From NCBI GenBank assembly GCA_046483025.1, contig JAWODZ010000089.1:1-12209 (forward strand): a DNA stretch of 12,209 nt, given 5' to 3'. How positions within the stretch are numbered: the stretch's first letter is position 1; every line of letters begins with the position of its first letter. The notes beneath the pieces are model-generated. The model was not told the DNA's origin. It did no database searches and saw only the letters and a program-made list of their open reading frames with translations. The stretch comes from CAYUAG01 sp046483025 (GTDB taxonomy: Bacteria; Zhuqueibacterota; QNDG01; CAYUAG01). Position numbers and translations under genes: made by a program. This document shows, one piece after another, positions 1-7,341 of this stretch.

Positions 1-150
1 ACCGGACGAGCTGGGTTCACTACCGATAAACAGGTAGCAGAAGCTACTAATCCTGTTCTATCCGTCAATACACTGGATCGCTGGTTTACAAACGCAACTC
101 ATTATTCAGAACCAAGACGTATTGAAGCTGGTTTTACCTACAGTTTCTAA
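1..150 (+). CDS. TonB-dependent receptor, C-terminal fragment (5' end outside window)
   Basis: Frame 1 is open from the first base to a TAA at 148-150 and encodes 49 residues. It ends in HYSEPRRIEAGFTYSF. A Pro-Arg-Arg-Ile segment followed by an alternating-hydrophobicity strand and a terminal Phe is the usual last beta-strand of TonB-dependent outer-membrane receptors; the terminal aromatic residue is recognised by the BAM machinery. Such receptors import substrates such as oligosaccharides, vitamin B12 or iron chelates across the outer membrane using TonB-ExbB-ExbD energy. The next gene starts 35 nt downstream on the same strand with no terminator between, so co-transcription is likely. The alpha-glucan genes downstream suggest, but do not prove, a SusC-like oligosaccharide substrate. 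Plug and TonB-box regions lie outside the window, so the subtype cannot be decided. Confidence 0.75.
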   Translation, partial: TGRAGFTTDKQVAEATNPVLSVNTLDRWFTNATHYSEPRRIEAGFTYSF

Positions 151-185
151 AAGAGAGGATTTAATATATAAATCGGAGTATTACT

Positions 186-3100
186 ATGAAAAGAATTAGT
201 ATTATCACCAGTATGCTGGCCACTATACTTGTTTTTATGCTGACTGTGGAGATAGTTGCCCAGAGCGGTCGTGTTTTTAGGCGATCATCCACTATGCGGG
301 GCAATCTGGTCAAAACAGTGTTTGGTAATTGGGGGGTCATAGGACAGCCTGCTGAGAAGGGTTGCAGAGGAGCATGGGTTTATGATAACAATGGATACAT
401 TGGTGATGTCAGCCCTCTAGTGGGAGCAGAGGTGGTAACTGCTGATGGTACACGCTTTCATTCAGTAGTTGTTTGTCCTGTTAATCGTCCTACTCAGCGG
501 CATGAGCAGTCTCCTTCCGGTGAATACTGGGGATTTGAACCTGTGGCCGGGTATTTTAATGAGAATCAGGAAAGTATTGCACTTTACAGTGATCCTACCT
601 CCTGGCCATCTCAATGGCCTGATAAAATGAACGATCCTCTTGATCCTGGTTGGTCTGGTTCCTGGAACGGATTTTTTGGAAAAACCACTACTGCTGCAGA
701 AGAAGCATTTTTTGTAATGGATGACCATAACGATGAAGAATTTAATTATTCGGAATATAACCGCTGGAAAGTATCCTTTAAACCTGATTCAACAGATCCC
801 AGTCGTAATGGTCTTGGCTTGGAGATCAAGGTAAGAGCAATGCAGTGGTCGGATTTTCTGGCTCAGGATTGTATATTCTGGCTTTATGAAATAACCAATA
901 CCAGTACTACCGATTACAGCAAGGTAGTTTTTGGTATGCTTGTCGGTACCTATATCGGTGTAACTTCAACTGAAGATTTCGGAGAGTATGATGATGATTA
1001 TTCATTTTTTGATGTAGAGAAAGATTTAACCTATACAGCTGATTTTGATGACAATACAAGTCGTAATCCCCTCTGGACCGGTGATGTGGGGGTTGTTGGA
1101 TATGCATTTCTGGAAAGTCCCGGAAATCAATACGATGGTATTGATAACGACGGAGACAGTGATGAAAATCCATTGATACCGGCAACTGGTCCTTTTTTTA
1201 CAGAAGATGATTTTGCTCCTAGAATCCTGGAGGCAGGAGATAAAATTGTATTGATTGATAAAAGTTATAACCGCACTGTATATACTCTTCCTGACAGCAC
1301 GATTACGCTCAGTACACAGGGTAATGATATTACTATTGTTCCTGGTAGCACAGAAGTTACAGAGGGTAATGTAGTGTTTCGTGAAGGTAAAGAGGTGATC
1401 AATTCCAATGCTTATGACGGTGTTGATAATGATCTGGATGGTCTCATTGATGAAAATTATTATTTACATTATCGACAACTCCGTAAAGATCAGGAAGGTA
1501 ACATACTGATTGATAAACTTAGTCCGGTTCGTTTTAAAGATTATATTAGTGGTCGTGGAGTAAATGACCAGCTTATTGATGAAAGACGAGATGACGGTAT
1601 TGATAACGATGGCGACTGGAATCCGGAATATGATGATGTCGGAGCTGATGGTATCCCGGGTACTGGTGATTATGGTGAAGGTGACGGGATACCCACCCCG
1701 GGTGAGCCGAATTTTGACCAGACCGATGTGGATGAGTCAGATCAGATAGGTCTTACCAGTTTTGAGTATTTTACACCTTCCCTTGATATCACTATGGCTG
1801 ATGATGAAGACCTCTGGAAGCGTCTGGCTCCTGGATATTTTGAAGTACCAGAATCAATTGTTAATAATAAACCTGAGCGTGGTGAAGATGGAGATTTTAC
1901 TTATGGATCAGGCTATTTCCCTTTGCGCGCCGGTGAGACACAACGTTTTTCTCTTGCTCTAGTTTATGGAGAAGGAGGCGGAAAAGAGGTTGATATAGAA
2001 GATCTGTTGAATAATCGTAAGACAGTACAAAAAATATACGACAGTGATTACCGATTTCCACCTGCTCCTGACAAACCCACAATTGCAGTAGTACCGGGAG
2101 ATGGACAAGTTACAATCTATTGGGACCGTAAAGCAGAAGAAAGTTTTGATCCGGTATTAAAAAAGTATGATTTCGAAGGGTATAAAATCTACCGTGCAAC
2201 AGACCATAATTTCAATGAAATTTTTAATATTACGGATGCCTCTGGTAATCCGGTTGCATATGAACCCATAGCTCAGTTTGATAAGGATAACGGTATTAAG
2301 GGCTATTTCCGACCCAGTGCAGATCTTTTCCAGCAAAGTCGCGGGGCTTCCTTCTATTTAGGGAATGACAGCGGGTTAAAACATACCTTTACCGATACGG
2401 ATGTGGAAAACGGCAGGCGTTATTTTTACGCGGTAGTGGCTTATGATCAAGGAGATGAAATAACTGATATTTTTCCAAAAGAAAATGATAAAAGAATTGA
2501 CATCAGCCCTTCAGGTGAAGTACGTACATTTCAGAATACAGCTGTGGCAATACCTAATGCTAAGGTGGCTGGTTACGTCCCTCCTGCAAACAGTGTGCAG
2601 ATTCTTAACCCCAATACCATTGGCACTGGTGCAGTGTATTATAAGATTGTTGATGAGACTGCAGTGAAAAATCATGATTATCAGGTAGAATTTTTAGATA
2701 CTTCCAATGATGGTATTGACAATAATGATAACTGGGATCTACTAACAGACGATGTTGGCAGTGATGGCGTAGCTGGCACACATGACAAAGATGGAACTGA
2801 GAACAATGGCCTGCCCGATCCGGGAGAACCAAATCTGGATCAAAATGACCCAGAAGAATACTTTGTCCCCATCACTACCTTCTATTCAGTCAAAGATATG
2901 ACGGGTATAACCGAAACCATTACTGGAAATGATACAATTAATGTCAGCTTATCACATAAAAACATTATTGAAGAATCAGTGAAAGTATATGATCCCGATG
3001 GTGAAACCATAGATCAGAGTAAATATGTTCTGGATACAGTTTCTGGAAAGATTAAAGGCAATCAGCCTGGTGTTTTGCAATATGGAATGAACTATACAGT

Positions 3101-4037
3101 TTTTTATAATTATTATCCTGTATTTAAGAGCTCCCATCTGCAGAACAGCCCTTATGCTGAAGAAACAAAAGATTCAGATATATTTGATGGAATGTGGCTC
3201 TCTTTTAATAATCATTGGAATGTGAAACTGGACACTCTTCGGTCAGGGTGGGCAGATTCATCTAAAGTGTATAATTTCACCTTTAATATAATCGACACTT
3301 ATTTTGGATCTGATCGTTTACTGGGATTACGGCATCCTGCTGATTATCAGATTATTTTTAATGATGAAGTTATTGATACATCTCTTATTATGCAGGAATT
3401 ATTTGTACAGGGAATTCCGGTAAATTTTCGGATTTTTAACCGAACCGAAAATAAAAATATTGATTTTATTTTTGTTGATCTGGATCATAATCAGGAATTA
3501 TCACCTTATGATGAAATTGTTTTTGTAGAAAAGGGTACCAATGATGAACAAATTTTTACCTGGGATCTTTTCTTTACCAGCCTTACTGATACTATATATA
3601 CTTTTGGAACAGGGGATACACTGACTATCCGGTTAAAAAAACCATTCAAAAACGGTGATATTCTTGAATTTTCTCCTGGAACACCTGATATTGATGTAAC
3701 TCTTCCTGCGGATTCACTGCTTGATATGATAAAAGTGGTGCCAAATCCTTATGTTGTCGCCACTGCCCATGAGTTACCATTACCACCGGCAATTACGAGC
3801 GGACGAGGAGAGAGAAAAATTGATTTTATCCATCTTCCTCCAGGTGCAACTATCCATATTTTTACTTCCCGTGGTGAATTAGTACGCAGAATCAAGCATA
3901 ATGATAATATCCATGACGGCACGGTTTCCTGGAATTTAAAAACTATGGAAAATCTTGATGTTGCTGCTGGTATCTATTTTTATGTTGTCGAATCAGATAT
4001 CGGTCAGAAAACCGGAAAGATTGCTATTATTAAATAA
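186..4037 (+). CDS. Large secreted protein with Ca-type Asp repeats, Fn3-like module and T9SS-type sorting domain
   Basis: The product has 1283 residues. The ATG at 186 has a GGAG site (175-178) at 7-nt spacing and is followed by a signal peptide (MKRISIITSMLATILVFML, cut near residue 25). Residues about 30-310 form an unrecognised region rich in Trp and aromatics. Asp-rich loops of the DGIDNDGD type occur at 316-328, 410-425, 469-480 and 841-850; they resemble the calcium-binding loops of thrombospondin type 3 repeats. Two longer, related acidic units span 469-526 and 841-899. A fibronectin-III-like module covers about 626-765, with typical GYKIYRA and RYFYAVVAYD strands. From about 1182 (VVPNPYV) to the end there is a sorting-like domain finishing GIYFYVVES...GKIAIIK, as in type IX cargo. 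The protein is therefore probably exported to the cell surface. Its place directly after a TonB receptor is the one SusD holds in Sus loci, but it shows no SusD-like sequence that I recognise. No catalytic motif was seen. Function is unknown; a surface scaffold or a partner of the receptor is an inference. Confidence 0.85.
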   Translation: MKRISIITSMLATILVFMLTVEIVAQSGRVFRRSSTMRGNLVKTVFGNWGVIGQPAEKGCRGAWVYDNNGYIGDVSPLVGAEVVTADGTRFHSVVVCPVNRPTQRHEQSPSGEYWGFEPVAGYFNENQESIALYSDPTSWPSQWPDKMNDPLDPGWSGSWNGFFGKTTTAAEEAFFVMDDHNDEEFNYSEYNRWKVSFKPDSTDPSRNGLGLEIKVRAMQWSDFLAQDCIFWLYEITNTSTTDYSKVVFGMLVGTYIGVTSTEDFGEYDDDYSFFDVEKDLTYTADFDDNTSRNPLWTGDVGVVGYAFLESPGNQYDGIDNDGDSDENPLIPATGPFFTEDDFAPRILEAGDKIVLIDKSYNRTVYTLPDSTITLSTQGNDITIVPGSTEVTEGNVVFREGKEVINSNAYDGVDNDLDGLIDENYYLHYRQLRKDQEGNILIDKLSPVRFKDYISGRGVNDQLIDERRDDGIDNDGDWNPEYDDVGADGIPGTGDYGEGDGIPTPGEPNFDQTDVDESDQIGLTSFEYFTPSLDITMADDEDLWKRLAPGYFEVPESIVNNKPERGEDGDFTYGSGYFPLRAGETQRFSLALVYGEGGGKEVDIEDLLNNRKTVQKIYDSDYRFPPAPDKPTIAVVPGDGQVTIYWDRKAEESFDPVLKKYDFEGYKIYRATDHNFNEIFNITDASGNPVAYEPIAQFDKDNGIKGYFRPSADLFQQSRGASFYLGNDSGLKHTFTDTDVENGRRYFYAVVAYDQGDEITDIFPKENDKRIDISPSGEVRTFQNTAVAIPNAKVAGYVPPANSVQILNPNTIGTGAVYYKIVDETAVKNHDYQVEFLDTSNDGIDNNDNWDLLTDDVGSDGVAGTHDKDGTENNGLPDPGEPNLDQNDPEEYFVPITTFYSVKDMTGITETITGNDTINVSLSHKNIIEESVKVYDPDGETIDQSKYVLDTVSGKIKGNQPGVLQYGMNYTVFYNYYPVFKSSHLQNSPYAEETKDSDIFDGMWLSFNNHWNVKLDTLRSGWADSSKVYNFTFNIIDTYFGSDRLLGLRHPADYQIIFNDEVIDTSLIMQELFVQGIPVNFRIFNRTENKNIDFIFVDLDHNQELSPYDEIVFVEKGTNDEQIFTWDLFFTSLTDTIYTFGTGDTLTIRLKKPFKNGDILEFSPGTPDIDVTLPADSLLDMIKVVPNPYVVATAHELPLPPAITSGRGERKIDFIHLPPGATIHIFTSRGELVRRIKHNDNIHDGTVSWNLKTMENLDVAAGIYFYVVESDIGQKTGKIAIIK
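1590..1763 (+). repeat. Acidic 58-residue module, copy 1 (within the large secreted protein)
   Basis: This encodes residues 469-526. It opens DDGIDNDGDWN, passes through DDVGADGIPGTGD and GEPNFDQTD, and ends LTSF. It matches copy 2 (2706-2882) in order and spacing: DGIDN, DDVG-DG--GT-D, PGEPN-DQ-D and a closing T-F. The Asp/Asn/Gly spacing suits calcium binding (inference). The DNA of the two copies has diverged, so this is an old protein-level duplication and not a recent DNA repeat. Confidence 0.8.
2706..2882 (+). repeat. Acidic 59-residue module, copy 2 (within the large secreted protein)
   Basis: This encodes residues 841-899. It opens NDGIDNNDNWD, contains DDVGSDGVAGTHD and PGEPNLDQND, and ends ITTF. 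It is related to copy 1 at residues 469-526 but lies after the Fn3-like module, so the two copies flank that module. Some Asp positions of the first loop are Asn here, which may weaken metal binding. Confidence 0.8.
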
Positions 4038-4078
4038 TGATAATAATTAGAAATTCATTATAGTAGGTGGAGTTAACT

Positions 4079-5107
4079 ATGATAACTAAGAAACTCAAAA
4101 AAAATATTAACATTGTAGTAATTTTACTGGTAATAAGTAGTACTGTCTGCGTTAATTCTCAGTCAAAAGTAGGAACAACTGCTGTTCCCTTTCTGGGAAT
4201 ATCTGTAGCTCCCAGAGCTGCAGCCATGGGTAGTGCATATACTGCTCTTGTTAACGATGCAACAGCTATGTACTACAATCCAGGTGGTCTTTCACGTTTT
4301 AGCCAGTCTCAGTTTCTGGTTGCACATACTAACTGGCTGGTTAATACTAATGTTAACTGGGTAGGATTTGTATTGAATCTGGGAGAGAATGCACTGGGTG
4401 TTAGCGTAACGCAGTTAGATTATGGTGAAGATATAGTAACCACAGTTTCTGAACCTGAAGGAACGGGAGAACGATGGTCAGCCCGGGATTTAGCTGCAAC
4501 CATTTCTTTTGCCCGTAACCTTACAGATCGTTTTTCTATTGGCGGCAACATTAAGTATATCCATCAGAAGATCTGGAACGAATCCGGTTCTGCCTTTGCT
4601 GTGGATTTAGGATTACTATATATTACCCAGTTCAATGATATGCGCCTGGGAATGAGTATTTCCAATTTTGGTACTAATTTACGTATGTCGGGTAAAGATT
4701 TACTGCATCGGGTTGATCTGGATGAGGATGCGACAGGTCATAATGAAACTATTGTTGGAAATTTAAAAACCGAATCCTGGCCCTTACCACTTTTTTTCAG
4801 AGTAGGCTTAGCATTGGATGTTATTAATCTGGGGCAGGATCGTTTAACAGTGGCAATCGATGCTTTTCGGCCCAGTGATAATACAGAAACCATTAATATA
4901 GGTACTGAACTGGCGCTCAGGGATATGTTATTCTTACGTGCTGGTTATAAATCATTATTTCGGGAAGAAAGTGAAGCTGGTTTAACTCTGGGTATGGGAG
5001 CCATAATGATTTTAACAGAAGGTGTGTGCTGGAATATAGATTATACATATCTTAATTATGGGCTGTTCGGTGGAATACATATGGCTGCTGTTGGTATCAA
5101 CTTTTAG
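4079..5107 (+). CDS. PorV/PorQ-family outer-membrane protein
   Basis: The product has 342 residues. ATG 4079 is chosen because AGGTGGAG (4065-4072) stands 6 nt before it; an in-frame GTG at 4067 lies inside that site and is unlikely to be a start. Residues 1-28 form a signal peptide (a KKLKK basic start, then a hydrophobic IVVILLVISS core). Directly after it comes the family hallmark: FLGISVAPRAAAMGSAYTA, then NDATAMYYNPGGLSRF. The rest consists of alternating amphipathic strands ending in VGINF, as expected for an outer-membrane barrel with a terminal Phe. In Porphyromonas, PorV (LptO) works with the type IX translocon and passes cargo to the attachment complex; relatives are often multi-copy in FCB genomes. 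Here it lies between genes for proteins with T9SS-type C-terminal domains, which fits a role in their export or surface attachment. Whether it is the general PorV or a locus-specific paralogue cannot be told. Confidence 0.85.
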   Translation: MITKKLKKNINIVVILLVISSTVCVNSQSKVGTTAVPFLGISVAPRAAAMGSAYTALVNDATAMYYNPGGLSRFSQSQFLVAHTNWLVNTNVNWVGFVLNLGENALGVSVTQLDYGEDIVTTVSEPEGTGERWSARDLAATISFARNLTDRFSIGGNIKYIHQKIWNESGSAFAVDLGLLYITQFNDMRLGMSISNFGTNLRMSGKDLLHRVDLDEDATGHNETIVGNLKTESWPLPLFFRVGLALDVINLGQDRLTVAIDAFRPSDNTETINIGTELALRDMLFLRAGYKSLFREESEAGLTLGMGAIMILTEGVCWNIDYTYLNYGLFGGIHMAAVGINF

Positions 5108-5151
5108 ATTTTAATAAAATTTTATGAACCAGAATATAATAAAATCTAAAA
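5102..5151 (+). repeat. AT-rich perfect 12-bp inverted repeat over the PorV-family stop codon
   Basis: TTTTAGATTTTA (5102-5113) is the exact reverse complement of TAAAATCTAAAA (5140-5151). The loop is 26 nt and itself starts with the 12-nt palindrome ATAAAATTTTAT (5114-5125). The left arm contains the TAG stop of the PorV-family gene (5105-5107). The stem has a single G-C pair and is followed by a G-run and not a T-tract, so it does not look like a standard intrinsic terminator. It could protect an mRNA 3' end, shape the next leader, or be chance in AT-rich DNA. Confidence 0.6.
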
Positions 5152-5200
5152 AGGGGGTGATACAAATCACAACATCAGAATAATTCTGAAAGGAGGTGAT
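5150..5200 (+). promoter_or_regulatory. Tandem extended Shine-Dalgarno-like blocks with small hairpins
   Basis: AAAGGAGGTGAT (5189-5200) is a perfect 12-nt complement to the usual bacterial 16S 3' tail (AUCACCUCCUUU). AAAGGGGGTGAT (5150-5161) differs by one base that would still give a G-U pair; the copies start 39 nt apart. Neither is placed to start a normal gene: the real start at 5272 has its own GGAGGAGG at 5259-5266. The first copy's GTGAT (5157-5161) can pair with ATCAC (5166-5170) across an ACAA loop. TCAGAAT and ATTCTGA form a palindrome at 5175-5189 abutting the second copy. ATCAC could alternatively pair with GTGAT at 5196-5200. A ribosome standby site, a switchable leader or decayed mini-ORF starts are possible; the motifs are seen, the function is inferred. 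Confidence 0.5.
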
Positions 5201-5271
5201 GGCAGAAAAGCATTGAAGAAGAGAACGGCAATATTTTATATTATATGTAATTATTTTTGGAGGAGGTTTGT

Positions 5272-7263
5272 ATGAAACGTTTGTTATTACTAACACTGGC
5301 GGTATTACTGCTGGCCGGATTAGCTTATGGTCAGGTAAATGTAACTTACCGCATTAATAGTTCAACCATTAGTGGAATTGGTATTACTGACTCAACTCAT
5401 CAGGTTCAGGTATGCGGTTCTGAAGTCGGTCCTCCGGGAGAGGATTACTGGAAAAATGTTTTCCTCACGTGGGACAATGCTTCACCTTTGGCTACAAATG
5501 TTGGCGGAGATTACTGGGAGCTTGTTATTGAATATCCTGACTCTATGATCGGCTGGCGCATGGCTTACAAGTTCCGCTATAAGACCAATGATGCAGACGA
5601 ATTCACCTGGGAGGATAATGACAACAGAGAATGGGTACTGCCGGATACTGACACTACCTTAGCTCTTGGCTATATCAGTAATGGCTGGAATCCACCGTAC
5701 CGGGAAACTGACAGTCTGGATGTATTTTTCCGGGTTAATATGAATGCGGTTACTGATTTTAATCCTGATGAAGATAGTGTTTATATCGTAGGTGCTTTTC
5801 CTGGACCTGACGGAGCTGACAATATGTGGGTGCCGGATAAATATCCTCTGACAAAAGAAGAAGGAGGCAATATCTGGAATTTTGATCTCAAGCTTCTTAA
5901 TCATGGTACAACATATGAAAGCATTATGTACCGATTTACTTTAGGCAGCTGGGATCAAAGCGAACAAATTTTCAATCACGGCATGTTTCCTGACAACGAG
6001 AACCGGGGAATAACAGTAACTGGCGATACAACAGTTGCCTGGAAATGGTACAATGATCAGCCTGCAGTCCAAAAAGACCATCAGGACACCATGATTGTCA
6101 CCTGGAATGCAGATATGTCAAAAGCTATTGCCAGTCAGGGTTTTTCTTTCGGTGATACACTGGAAGTCCGCTACGGATACTTCGGAACTGCTACTGAAGT
6201 CGGCACTATGATGATGGTGCGTCAGGGACTGTCAACTGTGTATGCAGCCACAGATACAGTAGTTGCTACTGCAGGTGATCCAATTGATTATCAATACTAT
6301 CTGATTAAAAAAGGCAATGAATATCGTGAAATTTACTACAATTTCTATTATGAGGGTAATGTAACCGGTGAAGCTGAACGACGTGTATATACTCCTCTAG
6401 CAGACGGAGTTACCATCGAAGATATAGTAGACAGTGAAGCTGATATACACAGGATGCCAATATTTAGAAATTTAGGTATAATAGATCAGGATGTACTGGT
6501 AACTTTTGAGTGTGATGTGCGTCCGGCTTACTATCAGGTACTGGCTGGTGACAGCCTGGTAGATATTCAAAGTAATCTGACAGTAAATGATCCTGACAAT
6601 GTTCTTGCCTTGGGTGTAGCCATGAACGGTCCTGCTTCCGGTGAATGGGGTGCCTGGGGCGCAGGTCTTATGCAGACTGATGATCATCGCATGTATGATG
6701 ACGGAACGCATGGAGATGCAACAGCCGGAGACAGTGTTTTCACCATGCAGGTACAATTCTACAAAGACAGCTCCAATAATATTGTGGGTCAGGAATTCAA
6801 ATTCGGTATTGGCGGCGGTGATAACGAAGGCGGATATGGGAATAATCATATTGAAAATATTGATGATGCATCGTCAACCTTCACTATTCATTCACAATTT
6901 GGCAGCATTGATCCTGCCTTTTACAATGCTTGGGATTTTGATTCTGAGATGCCTACCAGTGTGGATTATATTGGCGGACAACCGCTGACTTTTGCCCTGG
7001 ATCAGAATTATCCCAACCCGTTCAATCCCGAGACCCAGATTCATTATTCAATACCCAAGACTGTAAATGTAACTATTTCTGTATACAACCTGCTTGGACA
7101 GAAAATTACTACTCTGGTTAACGGCAAGAAACAAGCCGGAAAACATGTGATCACCTGGAATGGCCGGGATGATTTTGATCATCAGGTCAGCAGCGGAATC
7201 TATATTTACAGTATCAAAGCGGGTGATTTCAGCGACACTAACAAAATGCTGTTAATGAAGTAA
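5272..7263 (+). CDS. Secreted multi-module starch-binding-like protein with T9SS type A sorting domain
   Basis: The product has 663 residues. ATG 5272 follows GGAGGAGG (5259-5266) at 5-nt spacing and starts a clear signal peptide (MKRLLLLTLAVLLLAGLAYG). An in-frame TTG at 5257 lies upstream of that site and is rejected. Four beta-sandwich-type units follow. Unit 1 is about 20-145 (VTYRINSST..., WELVIEYPD, YKFRYKTND). Unit 2 is about 149-268 (VFFRVNMNAV..., VYIVGAFPG, MYRFTLGSWD), which resembles CBM20 or E-set carbohydrate-binding folds. Unit 3 is about 272-385. Unit 4 is about 407-560 (MYDDGTHGDATAGD, EFKFGIGGGDNEGGYG). Residues 574-663 are a typical type A sorting domain: QNYPNPFNPETQIHYSIP, VYNLLGQKI, SSGIYIYSIKAGD. 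No glycosidase catalytic motif is seen, so a surface glycan-binding protein is most likely, comparable in role to SusE/SusF. The amylase directly downstream supports alpha-glucan as ligand (inference). An intrinsic terminator follows its stop. Confidence 0.8.
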   Translation: MKRLLLLTLAVLLLAGLAYGQVNVTYRINSSTISGIGITDSTHQVQVCGSEVGPPGEDYWKNVFLTWDNASPLATNVGGDYWELVIEYPDSMIGWRMAYKFRYKTNDADEFTWEDNDNREWVLPDTDTTLALGYISNGWNPPYRETDSLDVFFRVNMNAVTDFNPDEDSVYIVGAFPGPDGADNMWVPDKYPLTKEEGGNIWNFDLKLLNHGTTYESIMYRFTLGSWDQSEQIFNHGMFPDNENRGITVTGDTTVAWKWYNDQPAVQKDHQDTMIVTWNADMSKAIASQGFSFGDTLEVRYGYFGTATEVGTMMMVRQGLSTVYAATDTVVATAGDPIDYQYYLIKKGNEYREIYYNFYYEGNVTGEAERRVYTPLADGVTIEDIVDSEADIHRMPIFRNLGIIDQDVLVTFECDVRPAYYQVLAGDSLVDIQSNLTVNDPDNVLALGVAMNGPASGEWGAWGAGLMQTDDHRMYDDGTHGDATAGDSVFTMQVQFYKDSSNNIVGQEFKFGIGGGDNEGGYGNNHIENIDDASSTFTIHSQFGSIDPAFYNAWDFDSEMPTSVDYIGGQPLTFALDQNYPNPFNPETQIHYSIPKTVNVTISVYNLLGQKITTLVNGKKQAGKHVITWNGRDDFDHQVSSGIYIYSIKAGDFSDTNKMLLMK

Positions 7264-7296
7264 TGATCGATCAAAAGTAAAAGTTGGAATGTATAA

Positions 7297-7341
7297 ATGG
7301 GGGAGAAGGATTATTCCTTTTCCCCCAGTTTTTTATTATGA
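7297..7341 (+). CDS. Possible 14-codon leader peptide through the terminator hairpin
   Basis: ATG at 7297 opens a frame MGEKDYSFSPSFLL that ends at TGA 7339-7341. This stop overlaps the amylase ATG (7338-7340) as ATGA, the classic translational-coupling arrangement. The frame covers both arms of the 7298-7334 hairpin, so a ribosome translating it would block hairpin formation. The upstream ribosome site is weak (TTGGA, 7284-7288). No protein function is implied, and the overlap could be coincidence. Confidence 0.3.
   Translation: MGEKDYSFSPSFLL
7298..7334 (+). terminator. Strong rho-independent terminator
   Basis: GGGGGAGAAGGA (7299-7310) pairs with TCCTTTTCCCCC (7315-7326) around a TTAT loop, with one G-U pair (7305/7320); T7298-A7327 extends the stem to 13 bp. 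After G7328 comes a run of six T (7329-7334). It lies 35 nt after the stop of the binding-protein gene and ends only 3 nt before the amylase start codon. It should therefore end or attenuate transcription between these two genes. Confidence 0.85.

Noticed and set aside
1131..1464. DGIDNDGD-type coding repeats considered as a DNA repeat array or mobile element
   Set aside because: The similarity is at protein level with diverged codons, in a continuous reading frame; it is explained by Asp-rich calcium-type loops.
4034..4061. 7-bp inverted repeat ATAATGA / TCATTAT after the large secreted protein
   Set aside because: Short, AT-only except for one pair, 14-nt loop and no T-tract; not supported as a terminator.
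4067..4078. GTG at 4067 as start of the PorV-family gene
   Set aside because: It lies inside the AGGTGGAG ribosome site; ATG 4079 has correct spacing and begins a normal signal peptide.
5135..5140. TATAAT as a -10 promoter box
   Set aside because: No convincing -35 element at suitable spacing, and such hexamers are expected by chance in this AT-rich stretch.
5257..5271. TTG at 5257 as start of the binding-protein gene
   Set aside because: It precedes and overlaps the GGAGGAGG site; ATG 5272 has ideal spacing and starts a signal peptide.
5213..5275. 20-codon frame from TTG 5213 overlapping the start at 5272
   Set aside because: The nearest SD-like block is about 16 nt away, which is too far; the frame looks like chance in the AT-rich leader.
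7284..7337. TTG at 7284 as start of the amylase
   Set aside because: It would add 18 residues encoded by the terminator hairpin in front of the signal peptide, and it has no ribosome site.
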